A DNA stretch of 49,350 bases from Glaciecola sp964446865 (GCA_964446865.1 CAYURD010000020.1:1-49350); one strand, 5' to 3'. Positions 18,068 through 27,837 are shown, counted from the stretch's first letter. A program made the numbers and translations. The notes: generated by a model not told the origin, from the sequence alone.

Positions 18068-18260
18068 AAAACACGCTGTCATAGCCAATGATTTTACGAA
18101 TAGCCATTTTTTTAGACACTTGAAACATAGGCAAGGCCATTGGCCCTAGCACTATACCCACGGTTACCCATCGTTTTTTAGCCATACCATTTCGAACGGC
18201 TTCTACCAGAAAGTAGACAGTACAAAATATAAAGCTAATTATTAGCCCAAACACTATCAT
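18057..18260 (-). CDS. small two-helix membrane protein
   Basis: A 67-residue protein with two hydrophobic segments (about 2-22 and 32-47), starting MIVFGLIISFIFCTVYFLVE. AGG lies nine bases before the ATG. Its last 11 nt overlap the end of the M16 peptidase gene on the opposite strand. I recognise no family; small proteins of this kind occur next to unrelated genes in related bacteria. It could be a chance frame, but the RBS and membrane pattern make a real gene more likely than not. Confidence 0.5.
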   Translation of the reverse strand: MIVFGLIISFIFCTVYFLVEAVRNGMAKKRWVTVGIVLGPMALPMFQVSKKMAIRKIIGYDSVFFSA

Positions 18261-18283
18261 TTTATTAGCCTGTTTTTGTAAAA

Positions 18284-18323
18284 GGCGCGCGACTAGGGTC
18301 GTAGTTTACTCAAAGTGCGCGCC
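18284..18323 (-). terminator. possible terminator after fadIJ
   Basis: On the minus strand GGCGCGC (18323-18317) can pair with GCGCGCC (18290-18284) across a 26-nt loop, followed by TTTT. The stem is GC-rich, but the loop is long and the T-run short. It lies just past the fadJ stop. Confidence 0.4.
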
Positions 18324-18335
18324 AAACATTTCATA

Positions 18336-20459
18336 TTAACTATAAAACGTCTCTTGCTTGTCTCGCATGCTAATGAGGATATCGGCAGGCTTATACTTTT
18401 CACTATATGTGCTAGCGTAATGCTCTAAGCGCGACACTAGATGGTCTATGCCAAGTTTATCCATATAGCGGAAAGGACCACCTAAAAATGGAGGGAAGCC
18501 AATACCAAATATTGCGCCTATATCACCATCTCGAGGGTTACGGATAACGTTTTCTTCTAGGCACATCGCGGCTTCATTTAGCATTAACAATACGCTTCGC
18601 TCAACAACGGTCGAGTCAGTGTATTTTGATGCAGGTTCAACCCCAAGCAGTTTATAAATGGTTTCGTCGACTTCTTTACCATTGCTTTTATCAGAGGCTT
18701 TACCTGAATAATCATAAAAGCCTGAACCGTTCTTTTTACCTTTGCGGTCGTTCTCGAGTAACTTATCAAACGCTTCTGGCGAAGAGAATCTATCGCCAAA
18801 CTGAGCCATTAAAATAGGAATAATTTTAGTTCCTACATCAATGCCAACTTCGTCAAGAAGCTTGAAAGGGCCTACTGGGAAACCAAATTTCACTAAGGCT
18901 CTGTCGATAGCATCTATCGGTTGACCTTCTGTGGCCAAAAAGCCAGCTTCGCTCATGTATGGCGCAAGAATTCGATTGACATAAAAGCCCGCACCGTCTT
19001 TGACAACAATTGGCGTTTTGCCTTGGCGTTTTGCTAAATCAACCGTGGTTGAAATCGTTTGTTCAGAAGTGCCCTCATGCGGTATGACTTCTGCCAAAGG
19101 CATTTTGTCGACAGGCGAAAAGTAATGCAGCCCAACCACGTTTTCTGGACGTTTGGCCTTAGCAGCAATATCACCAATGGGAATAGATGAGGTATTTGAA
19201 GCAAAAATGGTGTTCTTATTACAGTTCTTCTCAACATCAGCCACCATATTTTGTTTTAAGCCTAAGTCTTCAAATACTGCTTCAATGACGACATCAATCG
19301 ATTTGTAACCCGAGTAATCCAAGCAGCCAGTAATATTTGAAAGCTGCTTTTGCATCTGAGTTTTCAGCATAAAGCGCTTTTTCACTTTTTTGTTTAATAT
19401 GTCGTAGCTGTATTTAATGGCGCCAGCAATACCGTTTTCATTAATGTCTTTAATACGTACCGGTAACTTAGCTTTAGTAGCACTCACAAAGGCAATACCA
19501 CCGCCCATTAGCCCGCCGCCTAAAACGCCAACCTTAGTAATTTTGCCTGGCTCAACACCTTCAACACCGCTTTCTTTTTTCATATCGGTGGTGGCAAAAA
19601 ATATCTCACGAAGCTGCTTAGATTCAGGCGTCATCACCAATTTACCAAACAAATTGGCTTCGGTCTGGTAACCTTTTTTACTGTTTTCAAGCCCAGCTTC
19701 TATGCAATCTATAATGTACATGGGGGCTGGATAATTGCCTTTTGTTTTAGATAGTGTCTGCTCGCGTGCTTTTTTGAACAGCATACCGCGACCAAAAGAC
19801 GTGTCTTCTAATACCTTGTTAGTGATCGACTTTTTAAGTGAACGGCTTTTTACAGGTTTATTAGCAAGTGCTACCGCAACATCCATCAATATAGACTGAG
19901 GCACGCAATCGTCAACAATGCCGTATTTTTTAGCTTGTTTTGCGCGTGCAGGACTACCAGTCAGCATCATTTTCATGGCTTGTTGAATACCAATTAATGC
20001 AGGCAGTCTTTGTGTGCCGCCGCTACCAGGCAACAACCCAAGTTGTACTTCAGGTAAGCCTAGTTGTGTTTTATCGCTATCAGTACATACGCGATAATCG
20101 CATGCCAAGGCTAGCTCTAAACCGCCACCTAAAGCAGGACCATGAATCGCAGCCACAAAAGTTTTGTTAATGGCGACCATTCTATCGAAGATTTTTTGAC
20201 CTTGGCTCGAGAGTGTTTCAGCATCTTGATCTGATTCACAAGCGGCTAGCATACTCACATCAGCACCCGCCACAAATGAGTCTTTTTTGCCACTCGCTAC
20301 CACAACGCCTTTTATGCTGCTGTCGTTTTCGATATCCTCAAGTATGATAGAAATTTCATCACCAAAACTACCTTTTAGCGTATTCATACTCTCGCCAGGT
20401 ACGTCCATGGTTAATATAGCAATACCGTCTTCACGTTTGTCTAAAGAAAAGGCACTCAT
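18336..20459 (-). CDS. fadJ: fatty acid oxidation complex alpha subunit FadJ
   Basis: A 707-residue multifunctional enzyme: enoyl-CoA hydratase/isomerase (about 1-190, with ALGGGLELALACDYR and GLLPGSGGTQRLPALIG), then a 3-hydroxyacyl-CoA dehydrogenase NAD-binding domain (about 310-490, starting KVGVLGGGLMGGGIAFV) and C-terminal domains (about 495-700). It performs the hydration and oxidation steps of beta-oxidation together with FadI. The ATG overlaps the fadI stop by one base (TAATG), so the start is at 20459 rather than further upstream. The fadI-first order and length fit FadJ rather than FadB. Confidence 0.93.
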   Translation of the reverse strand: MSAFSLDKREDGIAILTMDVPGESMNTLKGSFGDEISIILEDIENDSSIKGVVVASGKKDSFVAGADVSMLAACESDQDAETLSSQGQKIFDRMVAINKTFVAAIHGPALGGGLELALACDYRVCTDSDKTQLGLPEVQLGLLPGSGGTQRLPALIGIQQAMKMMLTGSPARAKQAKKYGIVDDCVPQSILMDVAVALANKPVKSRSLKKSITNKVLEDTSFGRGMLFKKAREQTLSKTKGNYPAPMYIIDCIEAGLENSKKGYQTEANLFGKLVMTPESKQLREIFFATTDMKKESGVEGVEPGKITKVGVLGGGLMGGGIAFVSATKAKLPVRIKDINENGIAGAIKYSYDILNKKVKKRFMLKTQMQKQLSNITGCLDYSGYKSIDVVIEAVFEDLGLKQNMVADVEKNCNKNTIFASNTSSIPIGDIAAKAKRPENVVGLHYFSPVDKMPLAEVIPHEGTSEQTISTTVDLAKRQGKTPIVVKDGAGFYVNRILAPYMSEAGFLATEGQPIDAIDRALVKFGFPVGPFKLLDEVGIDVGTKIIPILMAQFGDRFSSPEAFDKLLENDRKGKKNGSGFYDYSGKASDKSNGKEVDETIYKLLGVEPASKYTDSTVVERSVLLMLNEAAMCLEENVIRNPRDGDIGAIFGIGFPPFLGGPFRYMDKLGIDHLVSRLEHYASTYSEKYKPADILISMRDKQETFYS

Positions 20460-21769
20460 TATTCTGTCTCCACTATCATAGCTGCACCAAGACCACCAGC
20501 CGCACAAGCTGTCAATAGCCCACTGCCGCCGCCTCTGCGATTTAATTCATTAAGCATTTGCGTAATCATTCTAGTCCCCGTTGCCGCGAACGGATGTCCG
20601 TAAGCAATTGAGCTACCCATTACGTTAAACTTATCCATGTCTATCTCGCCTGTTGCTTTTTTACGTCCAAGTTTTTCTTTTGCAAAGGTATCGCTGGCAA
20701 ACATTTTAACATTAGCAAGTGTTTGCGCAGCAAAGGCTTCATGCATTTCAATTAAGGTTAAGTCTTGTAAACTCATGCCTGCTCTATCAAGCGCGATAGG
20801 CGTTGCGTACGATGGACCCATTAACATGTCTTCCCATACGTCGATAGCAGCAAAGGCATAGCTTTTTATAAACCCTAATGGCTTATATCCAAGCTTTTTA
20901 GCTCTGCTTTCTGTCATCATTAATACAGCTGATGCACCATCGGTTAACGGCGTTGCATTTGCTGCGGTCACGCTACCATGCTTTTTATCAAATACAGGAC
21001 GAAGCTTAGCGTAGCCTTCTAAAGTGCTGTCAAACCGAACATTGTTATCTCTAGATAATGCCCCTTTATAAGGTTCAGCATATGCGGTCATGACTTCGCC
21101 ATCTAAATTGCCTTTTTCCCAATTTTCAGCAGCGAGTGAATGTGACCGATGGGCAAGAGCGTCTTGTTCTTGACGAGAAATTTGATGGCTTTTTGCCATT
21201 TGTTCTGCTGTTTGTCCCATCGACAAGCCCGTTGAATATTCAGCAACAGCAGGAGGAACCGGCAGCAAATCTTTAACACCAAGTTTTTTGAAGATAGTAA
21301 ACTTTTGGCCCATTGTTTTGGCTTTTTGCAAATCGACCAAGGCGCGGCCAAGGTTTTTTGATACACCAATTGGCGAGACAGAAGTTGAATCTGCGCCACC
21401 TGCAATACCGACTTCAATATTGCCTGCAAGCATTGACTCAGCAATGTTGACGGTAGATTGGAAACTTGTCGCACACGCTCTTGATACACTGTATGCATCG
21501 GTGCTAACGCCCATGCCTGTGCCTAACACAACTTCACGAGCAATGTTTGGGGCTTCTGGCATTTGTACAACTTGTCCATAAACCACCTGCTCAATAACCG
21601 CGGGGTCAACATCGTTGCGGATCATGAGCTCGTTCACCACCATTTTTGCTAAGTCGACGGCAGGTACACCATGAAAGTATGTTGCCATTTTAGCAAAAGG
21701 TGTACGTAAACCCGCCACAATGGCAATACGATCGCCGCTTTGTGTTTGTAGATTTTGTGTTTTGGACAT
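20459..21769 (-). CDS. fadI: acetyl-CoA acyltransferase FadI (3-ketoacyl-CoA thiolase)
   Basis: A 436-residue thiolase that cleaves 3-ketoacyl-CoA in beta-oxidation. The nucleophile is Cys99 in SVSRACATSFQS. The GHP motif (SIAYGHPFAATG) and the second catalytic Cys in LLTACAAGGLGAAM are near the C-terminus. The ATG at 21769 follows AGGA by six bases. Upstream in-frame sequence exists but overlaps the promoter and operator. It is the first gene of fadIJ. Confidence 0.94.
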   Translation of the reverse strand: MSKTQNLQTQSGDRIAIVAGLRTPFAKMATYFHGVPAVDLAKMVVNELMIRNDVDPAVIEQVVYGQVVQMPEAPNIAREVVLGTGMGVSTDAYSVSRACATSFQSTVNIAESMLAGNIEVGIAGGADSTSVSPIGVSKNLGRALVDLQKAKTMGQKFTIFKKLGVKDLLPVPPAVAEYSTGLSMGQTAEQMAKSHQISRQEQDALAHRSHSLAAENWEKGNLDGEVMTAYAEPYKGALSRDNNVRFDSTLEGYAKLRPVFDKKHGSVTAANATPLTDGASAVLMMTESRAKKLGYKPLGFIKSYAFAAIDVWEDMLMGPSYATPIALDRAGMSLQDLTLIEMHEAFAAQTLANVKMFASDTFAKEKLGRKKATGEIDMDKFNVMGSSIAYGHPFAATGTRMITQMLNELNRRGGGSGLLTACAAGGLGAAMIVETE

Positions 21770-21780
21770 GTTTATTCCTA

Positions 21781-21832
21781 TTCTGGTCTGACCACTTTCG
21801 CGAATAATGACAAAAATTACCCAAAATAGCAA
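21781..21832 (-). promoter_or_regulatory. fadIJ promoter with FadR-type operator
   Basis: TTCTGGTCTGACCACTTT (21781-21798) contains the palindrome TGGTCTGACCA and closely matches the FadR consensus (TGGTCNGACCA). On the minus strand a candidate promoter lies just upstream: TTGCTA (21832-21827), 17-nt spacer, CATTAT (21809-21804). The operator would cover the transcription start, so FadR without acyl-CoA should repress fadIJ. The operator is the stronger part; the promoter hexamers match four of six positions each. Confidence 0.75.
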
Positions 21833-22248
21833 ATTTATCGCTAAGGTCTTTTTTGACAAGCCTTGCCTACATCGCGAAACACGCTGTAATTAGCTTCGTT
21901 TGCGTTTACATCTAAAGATGTAGAGTTTTCTTGAGTATATTGATACAGCTAGCTAGGCTGAATAGACCAACACCATCTCTATTGAAACTTTTAACTATCC
22001 TATGAGTCTGACTATTCGTTTTTACGTATACCTATAATTATATCTCTATGAAGCGCTTATTCAGATTGGATTGATCTTTTAGCGCTCAACGCTTGAGTTT
22101 TGAGAAGTAATACCTATATAAGCTGAGTTTAAGAAATAAAATAGCAAAGAATAATATAACAAGGCTAAATTTATGGCGTTTACACACAAGTGAGTGAAAC
22201 GCAAAGTCTTGCATAATTTATCATTTTGAACAGTATTTGGAAGTTACC
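21833..22248. other. intergenic region between fadI and the bat operon
   Basis: About 415 nt without a convincing gene. It holds a TACATCT/AGATGTA near-palindrome around 21907-21922 and a TATAAT at 22033-22038 on the plus strand that might be the -10 of the bat operon promoter, although its -35 is poor and it would leave a leader of about 200 nt. Nothing else is clear. Confidence 0.35.
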
Positions 22249-23208
22249 ATGCATAGCCAATTTAGCGCGCTTTTAGCGCACCTAGACACCCAAGTATTGG
22301 GACAATCACATTTAACACAAAGTATATTGATTGCTCTATTAGCCGACGGCCACTTATTGGTTGAGGGTCCACCAGGGCTCGCTAAAACACGCGCTGTTAA
22401 CGCACTATCTGATGGTATTGATGCTAATTTTCATCGAGTGCAATTTACACCTGACCTTTTGCCTGCCGATTTAACCGGCACCGATATTTACCGCCCTGAA
22501 ACGGGTGAGTTTGTTTTTCAAAAAGGACCATTGTTTCATAACCTAGTGCTTGCTGATGAAATTAACCGCGCACCAGCAAAAGTGCAATCAGCACTTTTAG
22601 AAGCCATGGCAGAACGCCAAATTACAGTGGGTAGCACGACATACGCATTGCCACCTTTGTTCTTAGTGATGGCAACTCAAAACCCATTAGAACAAGAAGG
22701 CACCTACCCCTTGCCTGAAGCGCAACTTGACCGTTTTTTAATGCATGTCGAAATTGATTACCCTGATGCGGCAACTGAACACAAAATACTTGCGCTCACG
22801 CGAAGCGAAGCCCTAAACGAAGCATCGGCCATCGCTAATCAAGCAAAGTTAACACAAGAGAATATTGCTCAAGCACGTACCGATATTTTAAAACTGCATG
22901 TGTCTGAAGCGGCTGAAACGTATTTAGTGCAGTTGATTATGGCCACTCGTCATCCTGAAAAATATGACGCTGACCTTGCCCAATGGATTGAAATTGGCGC
23001 AAGCCCCAGAGCAACCATCGCGCTTGAACGCTGCGCACGTGCTCATGCATGGCTACATCAACGAGACTTTGTTAGTCCTGAAGATATTCAAGCAGTGTTG
23101 CCTAATGTGCTAAGGCATCGCTTGATATATAGTTATCAAGCCCAAGCGCAAGGCATAAAGCCTAATCAAGTCATTAATAAGATATTGGAACTCGTTCCTG
23201 TTCCTTAG
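22249..23208 (+). CDS. MoxR family AAA+ ATPase
   Basis: A 319-residue chaperone-like ATPase. Walker A is EGPPGLAKT (39-47), Walker B is LVLADEINRAPAKVQSALLE, and sensor sequence VMATQNPLEQEGTYPLPEAQ follows. MoxR proteins act with VWA-domain proteins in metal insertion, complex assembly or stress tolerance. ATG 22249 has GGAA seven bases upstream; a TTG at 22237 is an in-frame alternative. It is the first gene of a six-gene bat cluster. Confidence 0.92.
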   Translation: MHSQFSALLAHLDTQVLGQSHLTQSILIALLADGHLLVEGPPGLAKTRAVNALSDGIDANFHRVQFTPDLLPADLTGTDIYRPETGEFVFQKGPLFHNLVLADEINRAPAKVQSALLEAMAERQITVGSTTYALPPLFLVMATQNPLEQEGTYPLPEAQLDRFLMHVEIDYPDAATEHKILALTRSEALNEASAIANQAKLTQENIAQARTDILKLHVSEAAETYLVQLIMATRHPEKYDADLAQWIEIGASPRATIALERCARAHAWLHQRDFVSPEDIQAVLPNVLRHRLIYSYQAQAQGIKPNQVINKILELVPVP

Positions 23209-23251
23209 TAGTTAAGTATAACGGCAGACATTGAGGCATGTAGTAAACAAG

Positions 23252-24244
23252 ATGCAAATGATCCAAGACGTATTATCTTCGCTCGAATCAAACGGTGTAA
23301 GCTGCCAACTGGCAGAGCTTGTGCGTTATCGAGCCTTAGCCAATCGTTTAAATCTTGCGCCAAGTGGAAGCATAAAAAGCAGTATGGCAGGTGCCCTATC
23401 CTCAAAGTTTAAAGGCCGAGGGATGGAGTTTGATGAAGCGAGGCATTATCAGCCAGGAGACGACATTCGCAGTATTGATTGGCGTGTCACCGCTCGCACT
23501 GGCAAAACGCACACTAAGCTTTATCGAGAAGAGCGTGAGCGCCCTGTCCTTATTTATCTTGATTTATCGGCTTCCATGCACTTCGGTACTGAATTGCTGT
23601 ATAAATCGGTACAAGCCCTACACGCTACCGCATTAATTACCTTTAGCGCACTGTCGCGTGGCGATAAAATTGGCAGCATGGTGGTTAGCGAACAAGGCGA
23701 TGTAGAGCACAAACCCAAAGGCAGTGCCAAGCATGGTTTGGCTATGTTAAACCAAATTGTAAACACACAAAAAGCCTGTTTGGATGCGACTCAATCAAGA
23801 CAAAGTACTAAACAAGCAGTCATTGCTGAAAACAACATTCACCAGTTTAGTAAACTAGCCATGCTTGCCCGCCCCGGCACATTAGTATATGTCATATCTG
23901 ACTTCTTAGATTTTACTGAGCTGGATTATGCGACATTAGGCAAAATTAGCCGCCACTGCGAAGTAAGACCATTGCGTATTTTTGATGCGATTGAGCAGGC
24001 GCTTCCGCATGTTAATAATGTGCAAGACGTATTGTTAACGAACGGTCAAAACGAGCAGCACATCTTGCTAGGTGATAAGCAAGTCGAATCGCGCTATGTT
24101 GACGAGCGTCATGCTTGGTTTTCTCAACTAAAAGAAGCGCTAAGTTCGATTGGTTTACCAATGCGACAAATAAGCGCCGGGCGCCCCATAGAACAGCAGT
24201 TAGCAACGAGTAAGTCTGGTTTAATATTGGGAGAAGCCATATGA
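23252..24244 (+). CDS. DUF58 domain protein of the bat operon
   Basis: A protein of about 330 residues with the DUF58 signature GRGMEFDEARHYQPGDDIRS followed by IDWRVTARTGKTHTKLYREE, and a VWA-like continuation VLIYLDLSASMHFG with a MIDAS-type DxSxS pattern. DUF58 proteins are almost always encoded after MoxR ATPases and are thought to be their partners. The start is uncertain among TTG 23231, ATG 23252 and ATG 23258; 23252 is chosen because the preceding codons look non-conserved. It ends in ATGA shared with the next gene. Confidence 0.85.
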   Translation: MQMIQDVLSSLESNGVSCQLAELVRYRALANRLNLAPSGSIKSSMAGALSSKFKGRGMEFDEARHYQPGDDIRSIDWRVTARTGKTHTKLYREERERPVLIYLDLSASMHFGTELLYKSVQALHATALITFSALSRGDKIGSMVVSEQGDVEHKPKGSAKHGLAMLNQIVNTQKACLDATQSRQSTKQAVIAENNIHQFSKLAMLARPGTLVYVISDFLDFTELDYATLGKISRHCEVRPLRIFDAIEQALPHVNNVQDVLLTNGQNEQHILLGDKQVESRYVDERHAWFSQLKEALSSIGLPMRQISAGRPIEQQLATSKSGLILGEAI

Positions 24245-24768
24245 ACCCGCTCGACCAATTAGCCGACATAAGCACGCCTGAAAATGTGTCAATGTGGCCA
24301 TTGGCATGGGGATACTGGGTGTTAATCGTTGCGTTGGTCGCTTTATTATTGTGTGCAGGTATATACATTTACCAATACGTGAAAAGACGCACAGCAAAAC
24401 GCAAAGCGCTTAAACAACTGCAAACACTTGATACCGCCAGTGAGCAGTATTGTATGCATGCACAAGTGTTGCTGAAAAACCTATTTACCCATTATTTTGG
24501 GCAACAAAATAACCTAAACTTACATGGTCAACAATGGCGCGATAAGCTGCTAAGCACCTATAAAGGCAATCAACAGGAAACATTTGGTCAAGCCTTAGTG
24601 CATATAGACCAAGCACTATACGCAAAGGCAAAAGGCGACGTTAACTCAGGCGAGAGCGTAAAAGCCAGTGTAAGCGCAAGACATGCCGCTATTGCTATTT
24701 CCCTTGAAGATTGGATAAAAAGTAGCTTGCCGCCCGCAAAACCAAGCGAGGAACAATCCCATGTTTGA
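24241..24768 (+). CDS. DUF4381 domain membrane protein
   Basis: A 175-residue protein with one N-terminal membrane segment (about residues 21-44) preceded by MNPLDQLADISTPENVSMWP and followed by a basic stretch (KRRTAKRKALKQL) and a helical cytoplasmic domain. DUF4381 genes sit between DUF58 and BatA genes in many proteobacteria. The start overlaps the DUF58 stop by 4 nt with GGGAG upstream, and its end overlaps the next gene by 8 nt. Role in the complex is not established. Confidence 0.8.
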   Translation: MNPLDQLADISTPENVSMWPLAWGYWVLIVALVALLLCAGIYIYQYVKRRTAKRKALKQLQTLDTASEQYCMHAQVLLKNLFTHYFGQQNNLNLHGQQWRDKLLSTYKGNQQETFGQALVHIDQALYAKAKGDVNSGESVKASVSARHAAIAISLEDWIKSSLPPAKPSEEQSHV

Positions 24769-25825
24769 GTTTGCTTGGTGGCCACTGTTATTTATTATTC
24801 CTTTGCCATTAATTGTTAGGCTTGTGTTACCAGCCAAAACAGAAGATAGCAAAGTAGCGCTTTATTTCCCGCATATCAGCCAGTTACATGAGGGCAAAAC
24901 AAAAACGAACAAACGCTCAATAAAACGTTTAAGCGTTATGAGCATCGCATGGATTTGTTTAGTGTTAGCCGCTGCCCGCCCACTGTGGTTTGGAGAGCCC
25001 GTCGCCATACCATCTGAAGGTCGAGACCTTATGCTGGCCGTTGATTTATCGGGCAGTATGCAGCAAACCGATATGCAGGTGAATGGCCGACAAGTTGACC
25101 GCCTTGAAATGGTTAAATCGGTCATGGACGATTTTATTGAGCGCCGTGTAGGTGATCGCCTTGGTTTGATATTATTTGGCGACACCGCTTATTTGCAAAC
25201 GCCACTAACCTTTGACCGCGCCATCGTTAAACAATTTTTAGACGAGAGCGTAATAGGATTAGTCGGTGACAGCACGGCAATTGGTGATGCCATTGGCTTA
25301 GCCGTAAAAAGATTCACTGAAAAGGAACGTTCTAACCGTGTACTCATTTTATTAACTGATGGCCGCAATACCGCCGGAAACATAAATGTTGAACAAGCAC
25401 TATCGTTGGCTGTCTCTAATGAAGTGACTATTTACGCGATTGGCGTAGGCGCCGACCAAAAAGTCCAGCGCGGGTTTTTAGGCAGTCGCGTTATTAATCC
25501 GTCAATGGATTTAGACGAGCGTACATTAACGAATATCGCCAAGGAAACCGGCGGTGAGTATTTTAGGGCAAGAAGCGCTGAAGAACTTGCACAAATTTAT
25601 CAAATACTAGACATGTTAGAGCCTGTTGAAGGCAGCGAACAAACCTTGCGCCCTCGCGAAGAGTTGTTTTATTTTCCGCTTATTGCGGCCTTAAGCATTG
25701 TCAGCTTAATCGCGATTTGGCCTTTGTTAGTCAATCTTATAAGGCGTGTTAGTAAAAGGTCGTATGCACCTGCAGGCGATTCTTCGTTTAAGTCTGCACA
25801 AAAAAATAATGGAGGCACACAATAG
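24761..25825 (+). CDS. batA: BatA-like VWA domain membrane protein
   Basis: A 354-residue protein with membrane segments near both ends (about 4-23, 57-76 and 308-330) and a central von Willebrand factor A domain (about 88-290). The metal-ion-dependent adhesion site is DLSGSM (95-100) with LILFGDTAYLQTPLT and LILLTDGRNTAGN. BatA is part of the Bat (Bacteroides aerotolerance) module and in other bacteria helps withstand oxidative or envelope stress. The gene overlaps its upstream neighbour by 8 nt and the downstream one by 1 nt. Confidence 0.88.
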   Translation: MFEFAWWPLLFIIPLPLIVRLVLPAKTEDSKVALYFPHISQLHEGKTKTNKRSIKRLSVMSIAWICLVLAAARPLWFGEPVAIPSEGRDLMLAVDLSGSMQQTDMQVNGRQVDRLEMVKSVMDDFIERRVGDRLGLILFGDTAYLQTPLTFDRAIVKQFLDESVIGLVGDSTAIGDAIGLAVKRFTEKERSNRVLILLTDGRNTAGNINVEQALSLAVSNEVTIYAIGVGADQKVQRGFLGSRVINPSMDLDERTLTNIAKETGGEYFRARSAEELAQIYQILDMLEPVEGSEQTLRPREELFYFPLIAALSIVSLIAIWPLLVNLIRRVSKRSYAPAGDSSFKSAQKNNGGTQ

Positions 25826-27837
25826 TGGAGCACATTATTCATAATTTTCAATTTATCAGGCCATTGTATCTTCTTGGCCTTGTACCTGTGCTTATTATCT
25901 ATTTGCTAAAGCTCAAATTCGGTAAAAACCAAAACTTATGGCAGCAAATTATTCCATCTCATTTATACCAGCACGTGGTGATCAGCAAAGGGATTCGTCA
26001 ATCTAGCAAGTTTATTCACTTTGCCTTTGTATTTTCGCTAATAGGTATTGGCGCTGCAGCGGGTCCTACTTGGGAAAAGTTGCCGCAGGTTGTCTATCAA
26101 ACGCAAGCTGGCAAAGTGATATTAATGGATATGTCATTATCGATGCGCGCCAGTGATATAAGTCCTAACCGCTTAACACGCGCCCGCTTTAAAGCCATGG
26201 ATTTGTTAGATGAAGTGCAAGAAGGCGAAACAGGTCTAGTGGCCTATTCAGGCGATGCATTTGTGGTAAGCCCATTAACTGACGACGTTACCAACCTAAA
26301 TAGTTTAATACCGGTGTTATCGCCTGAAATAATGCCAACCCAAGGCAGCTTTGCCCTAATGGGACTTGAGCGTGCAAGTGAGCTACTAGACAATGCAGGT
26401 TATCAAACTGGTCAGATTTATTGGCTAACTGATGGTATTCGCATTGATGAAGTTGACGACATAAGGCGCTTTATTCAAAGCAGTCAGTATAAAATATCTG
26501 CTTTACTCATTGGCACCGAAGACGGCGCACCCGTGACGCTAGAAGATGGCCAACTACTAAAAGACCGCACCGGTAAAATAGTCATTCCGACGGTAGATGC
26601 TCAATATATGGAGCAGGCGATGTCGGGCACTAGTGCAAGATATCAACTATTTACAAGCGATAATAAAGACATTCAAGCCATAAAGCGCCAAGTCGAATTT
26701 GAATTACAAGCACAAGCTGAAGAAGTAGAAAATGTCACAGGAGATATTTTCAAAGATATGGGGCCTTACTTAGTCTTACTGTTACTGCCGATTGCCGCTT
26801 ACAGTTTCAGAAAAGGGGTAATGTCATACGCATTTGTTTGCATGACAGCTACCCTACTTTGGGCAAACTCGACAAACATCGCCATGGCGCAATCGCCAGA
26901 AGCAAGTTTGCCCAATGAGCCAGCACTACTCGCTCAAAAAAGTGCCCTTTCACTGGTTGATAAAGTGTTCAAAAACGCTGATCAACAAGGAAAAGTCGCA
27001 TTTGACAATCAAGATTTTAATCAGGCAAATCAACTCTTTAAAGATAAAGAGTGGAAAGCGGCAAGCGCATACAAAAACGGTGACTTTGAGCTGGCCGAAG
27101 CGTTATATAGCGACTTGCAAGGTAAAGAAAACACCTACAACAAAGCGAATGCCTCAGCAAAATTAGGAAAACTCGAAGAAGCGCTCGATGCTTATAACCA
27201 AGTACTTGCCCAAGACCCTTCGCACGAAAACGCACTCAAAAATAAGGCGATTGTTGAAGAGTTAATGAAACAACAACAAGAAAATCCTCAAGATCAGCAG
27301 CAAGAAGGCGGGGATAGTTCAGAGCAAAACGAACAAGACAATCAATCGGGCGAACAAAACCAAGAAAACCAGTCTGGTGAACAAGATCAGTCTGACCAAC
27401 AAGGCGAAAATGGCCAGCAAGATGAGCAAAGTCAAGAAGGTCAGCAGCAACAAGACGACAATCAAAATAGCGAACAAAGCGAACAAGAGCAGCAATCTCA
27501 AGGTGATGAAAATGAGCAAGCGCTAGAAGATGCTGCCAACGAATCTGAGCAACAAGACGAGCAACAAAACGAACAACAAGGGCAATCAGACGCGTCGTCT
27601 GAGCCTCAAAAAGATGAACAAACACCACAACAACAAGACATGCAGCAACAAAGCGCTATCTCTAACGAAATGAACATGGACGATTTAACGCCCGAAGAAA
27701 AAGAAGAGCTGCAGCGCATGCAAATGATTTTAAACAAAGTGCCCGACGACCCTGCATATTTGCTTAAACGTAAAATGCTGCTTGAAGCATATAAACGCAA
27801 AGGCGCGCCACCGCCACCAACACAACAAAATTGGTAG
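25825..27837 (+). CDS. BatB-BatC fusion: VWA domain plus TPR protein
   Basis: A 670-residue protein starting at GTG, which overlaps the batA stop by 1 nt and has GGAGG nine bases upstream. Residues about 10-30, 62-80 and 310-345 are hydrophobic. The VWA domain (about 95-290) has MIDAS DMSLSM (102-107) and IYWLTDGIRIDEVDD. TPR-like repeats follow (about 395-475; FELAEALYSDLQGKENTYNK, KLEEALDAYNQVLAQDPSHE). Residues about 480-610 are a low-complexity Gln/Glu/Asp/Asn/Ser tract. A short conserved C-terminal helix (DLTPEEKEELQRM) ends the protein. It joins the roles of BatB and BatC in one chain. Confidence 0.85.
   Translation: MEHIIHNFQFIRPLYLLGLVPVLIIYLLKLKFGKNQNLWQQIIPSHLYQHVVISKGIRQSSKFIHFAFVFSLIGIGAAAGPTWEKLPQVVYQTQAGKVILMDMSLSMRASDISPNRLTRARFKAMDLLDEVQEGETGLVAYSGDAFVVSPLTDDVTNLNSLIPVLSPEIMPTQGSFALMGLERASELLDNAGYQTGQIYWLTDGIRIDEVDDIRRFIQSSQYKISALLIGTEDGAPVTLEDGQLLKDRTGKIVIPTVDAQYMEQAMSGTSARYQLFTSDNKDIQAIKRQVEFELQAQAEEVENVTGDIFKDMGPYLVLLLLPIAAYSFRKGVMSYAFVCMTATLLWANSTNIAMAQSPEASLPNEPALLAQKSALSLVDKVFKNADQQGKVAFDNQDFNQANQLFKDKEWKAASAYKNGDFELAEALYSDLQGKENTYNKANASAKLGKLEEALDAYNQVLAQDPSHENALKNKAIVEELMKQQQENPQDQQQEGGDSSEQNEQDNQSGEQNQENQSGEQDQSDQQGENGQQDEQSQEGQQQQDDNQNSEQSEQEQQSQGDENEQALEDAANESEQQDEQQNEQQGQSDASSEPQKDEQTPQQQDMQQQSAISNEMNMDDLTPEEKEELQRMQMILNKVPDDPAYLLKRKMLLEAYKRKGAPPPPTQQNW

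Noticed and set aside
27236..27628. Minus-strand frame of about 130 codons opposite the Gln/Glu-rich part of BatBC
   Set aside because: It is the antisense of a low-complexity CAA/GAA tract, which naturally lacks stops on the other strand; composition is Leu/Val repeats without RBS.
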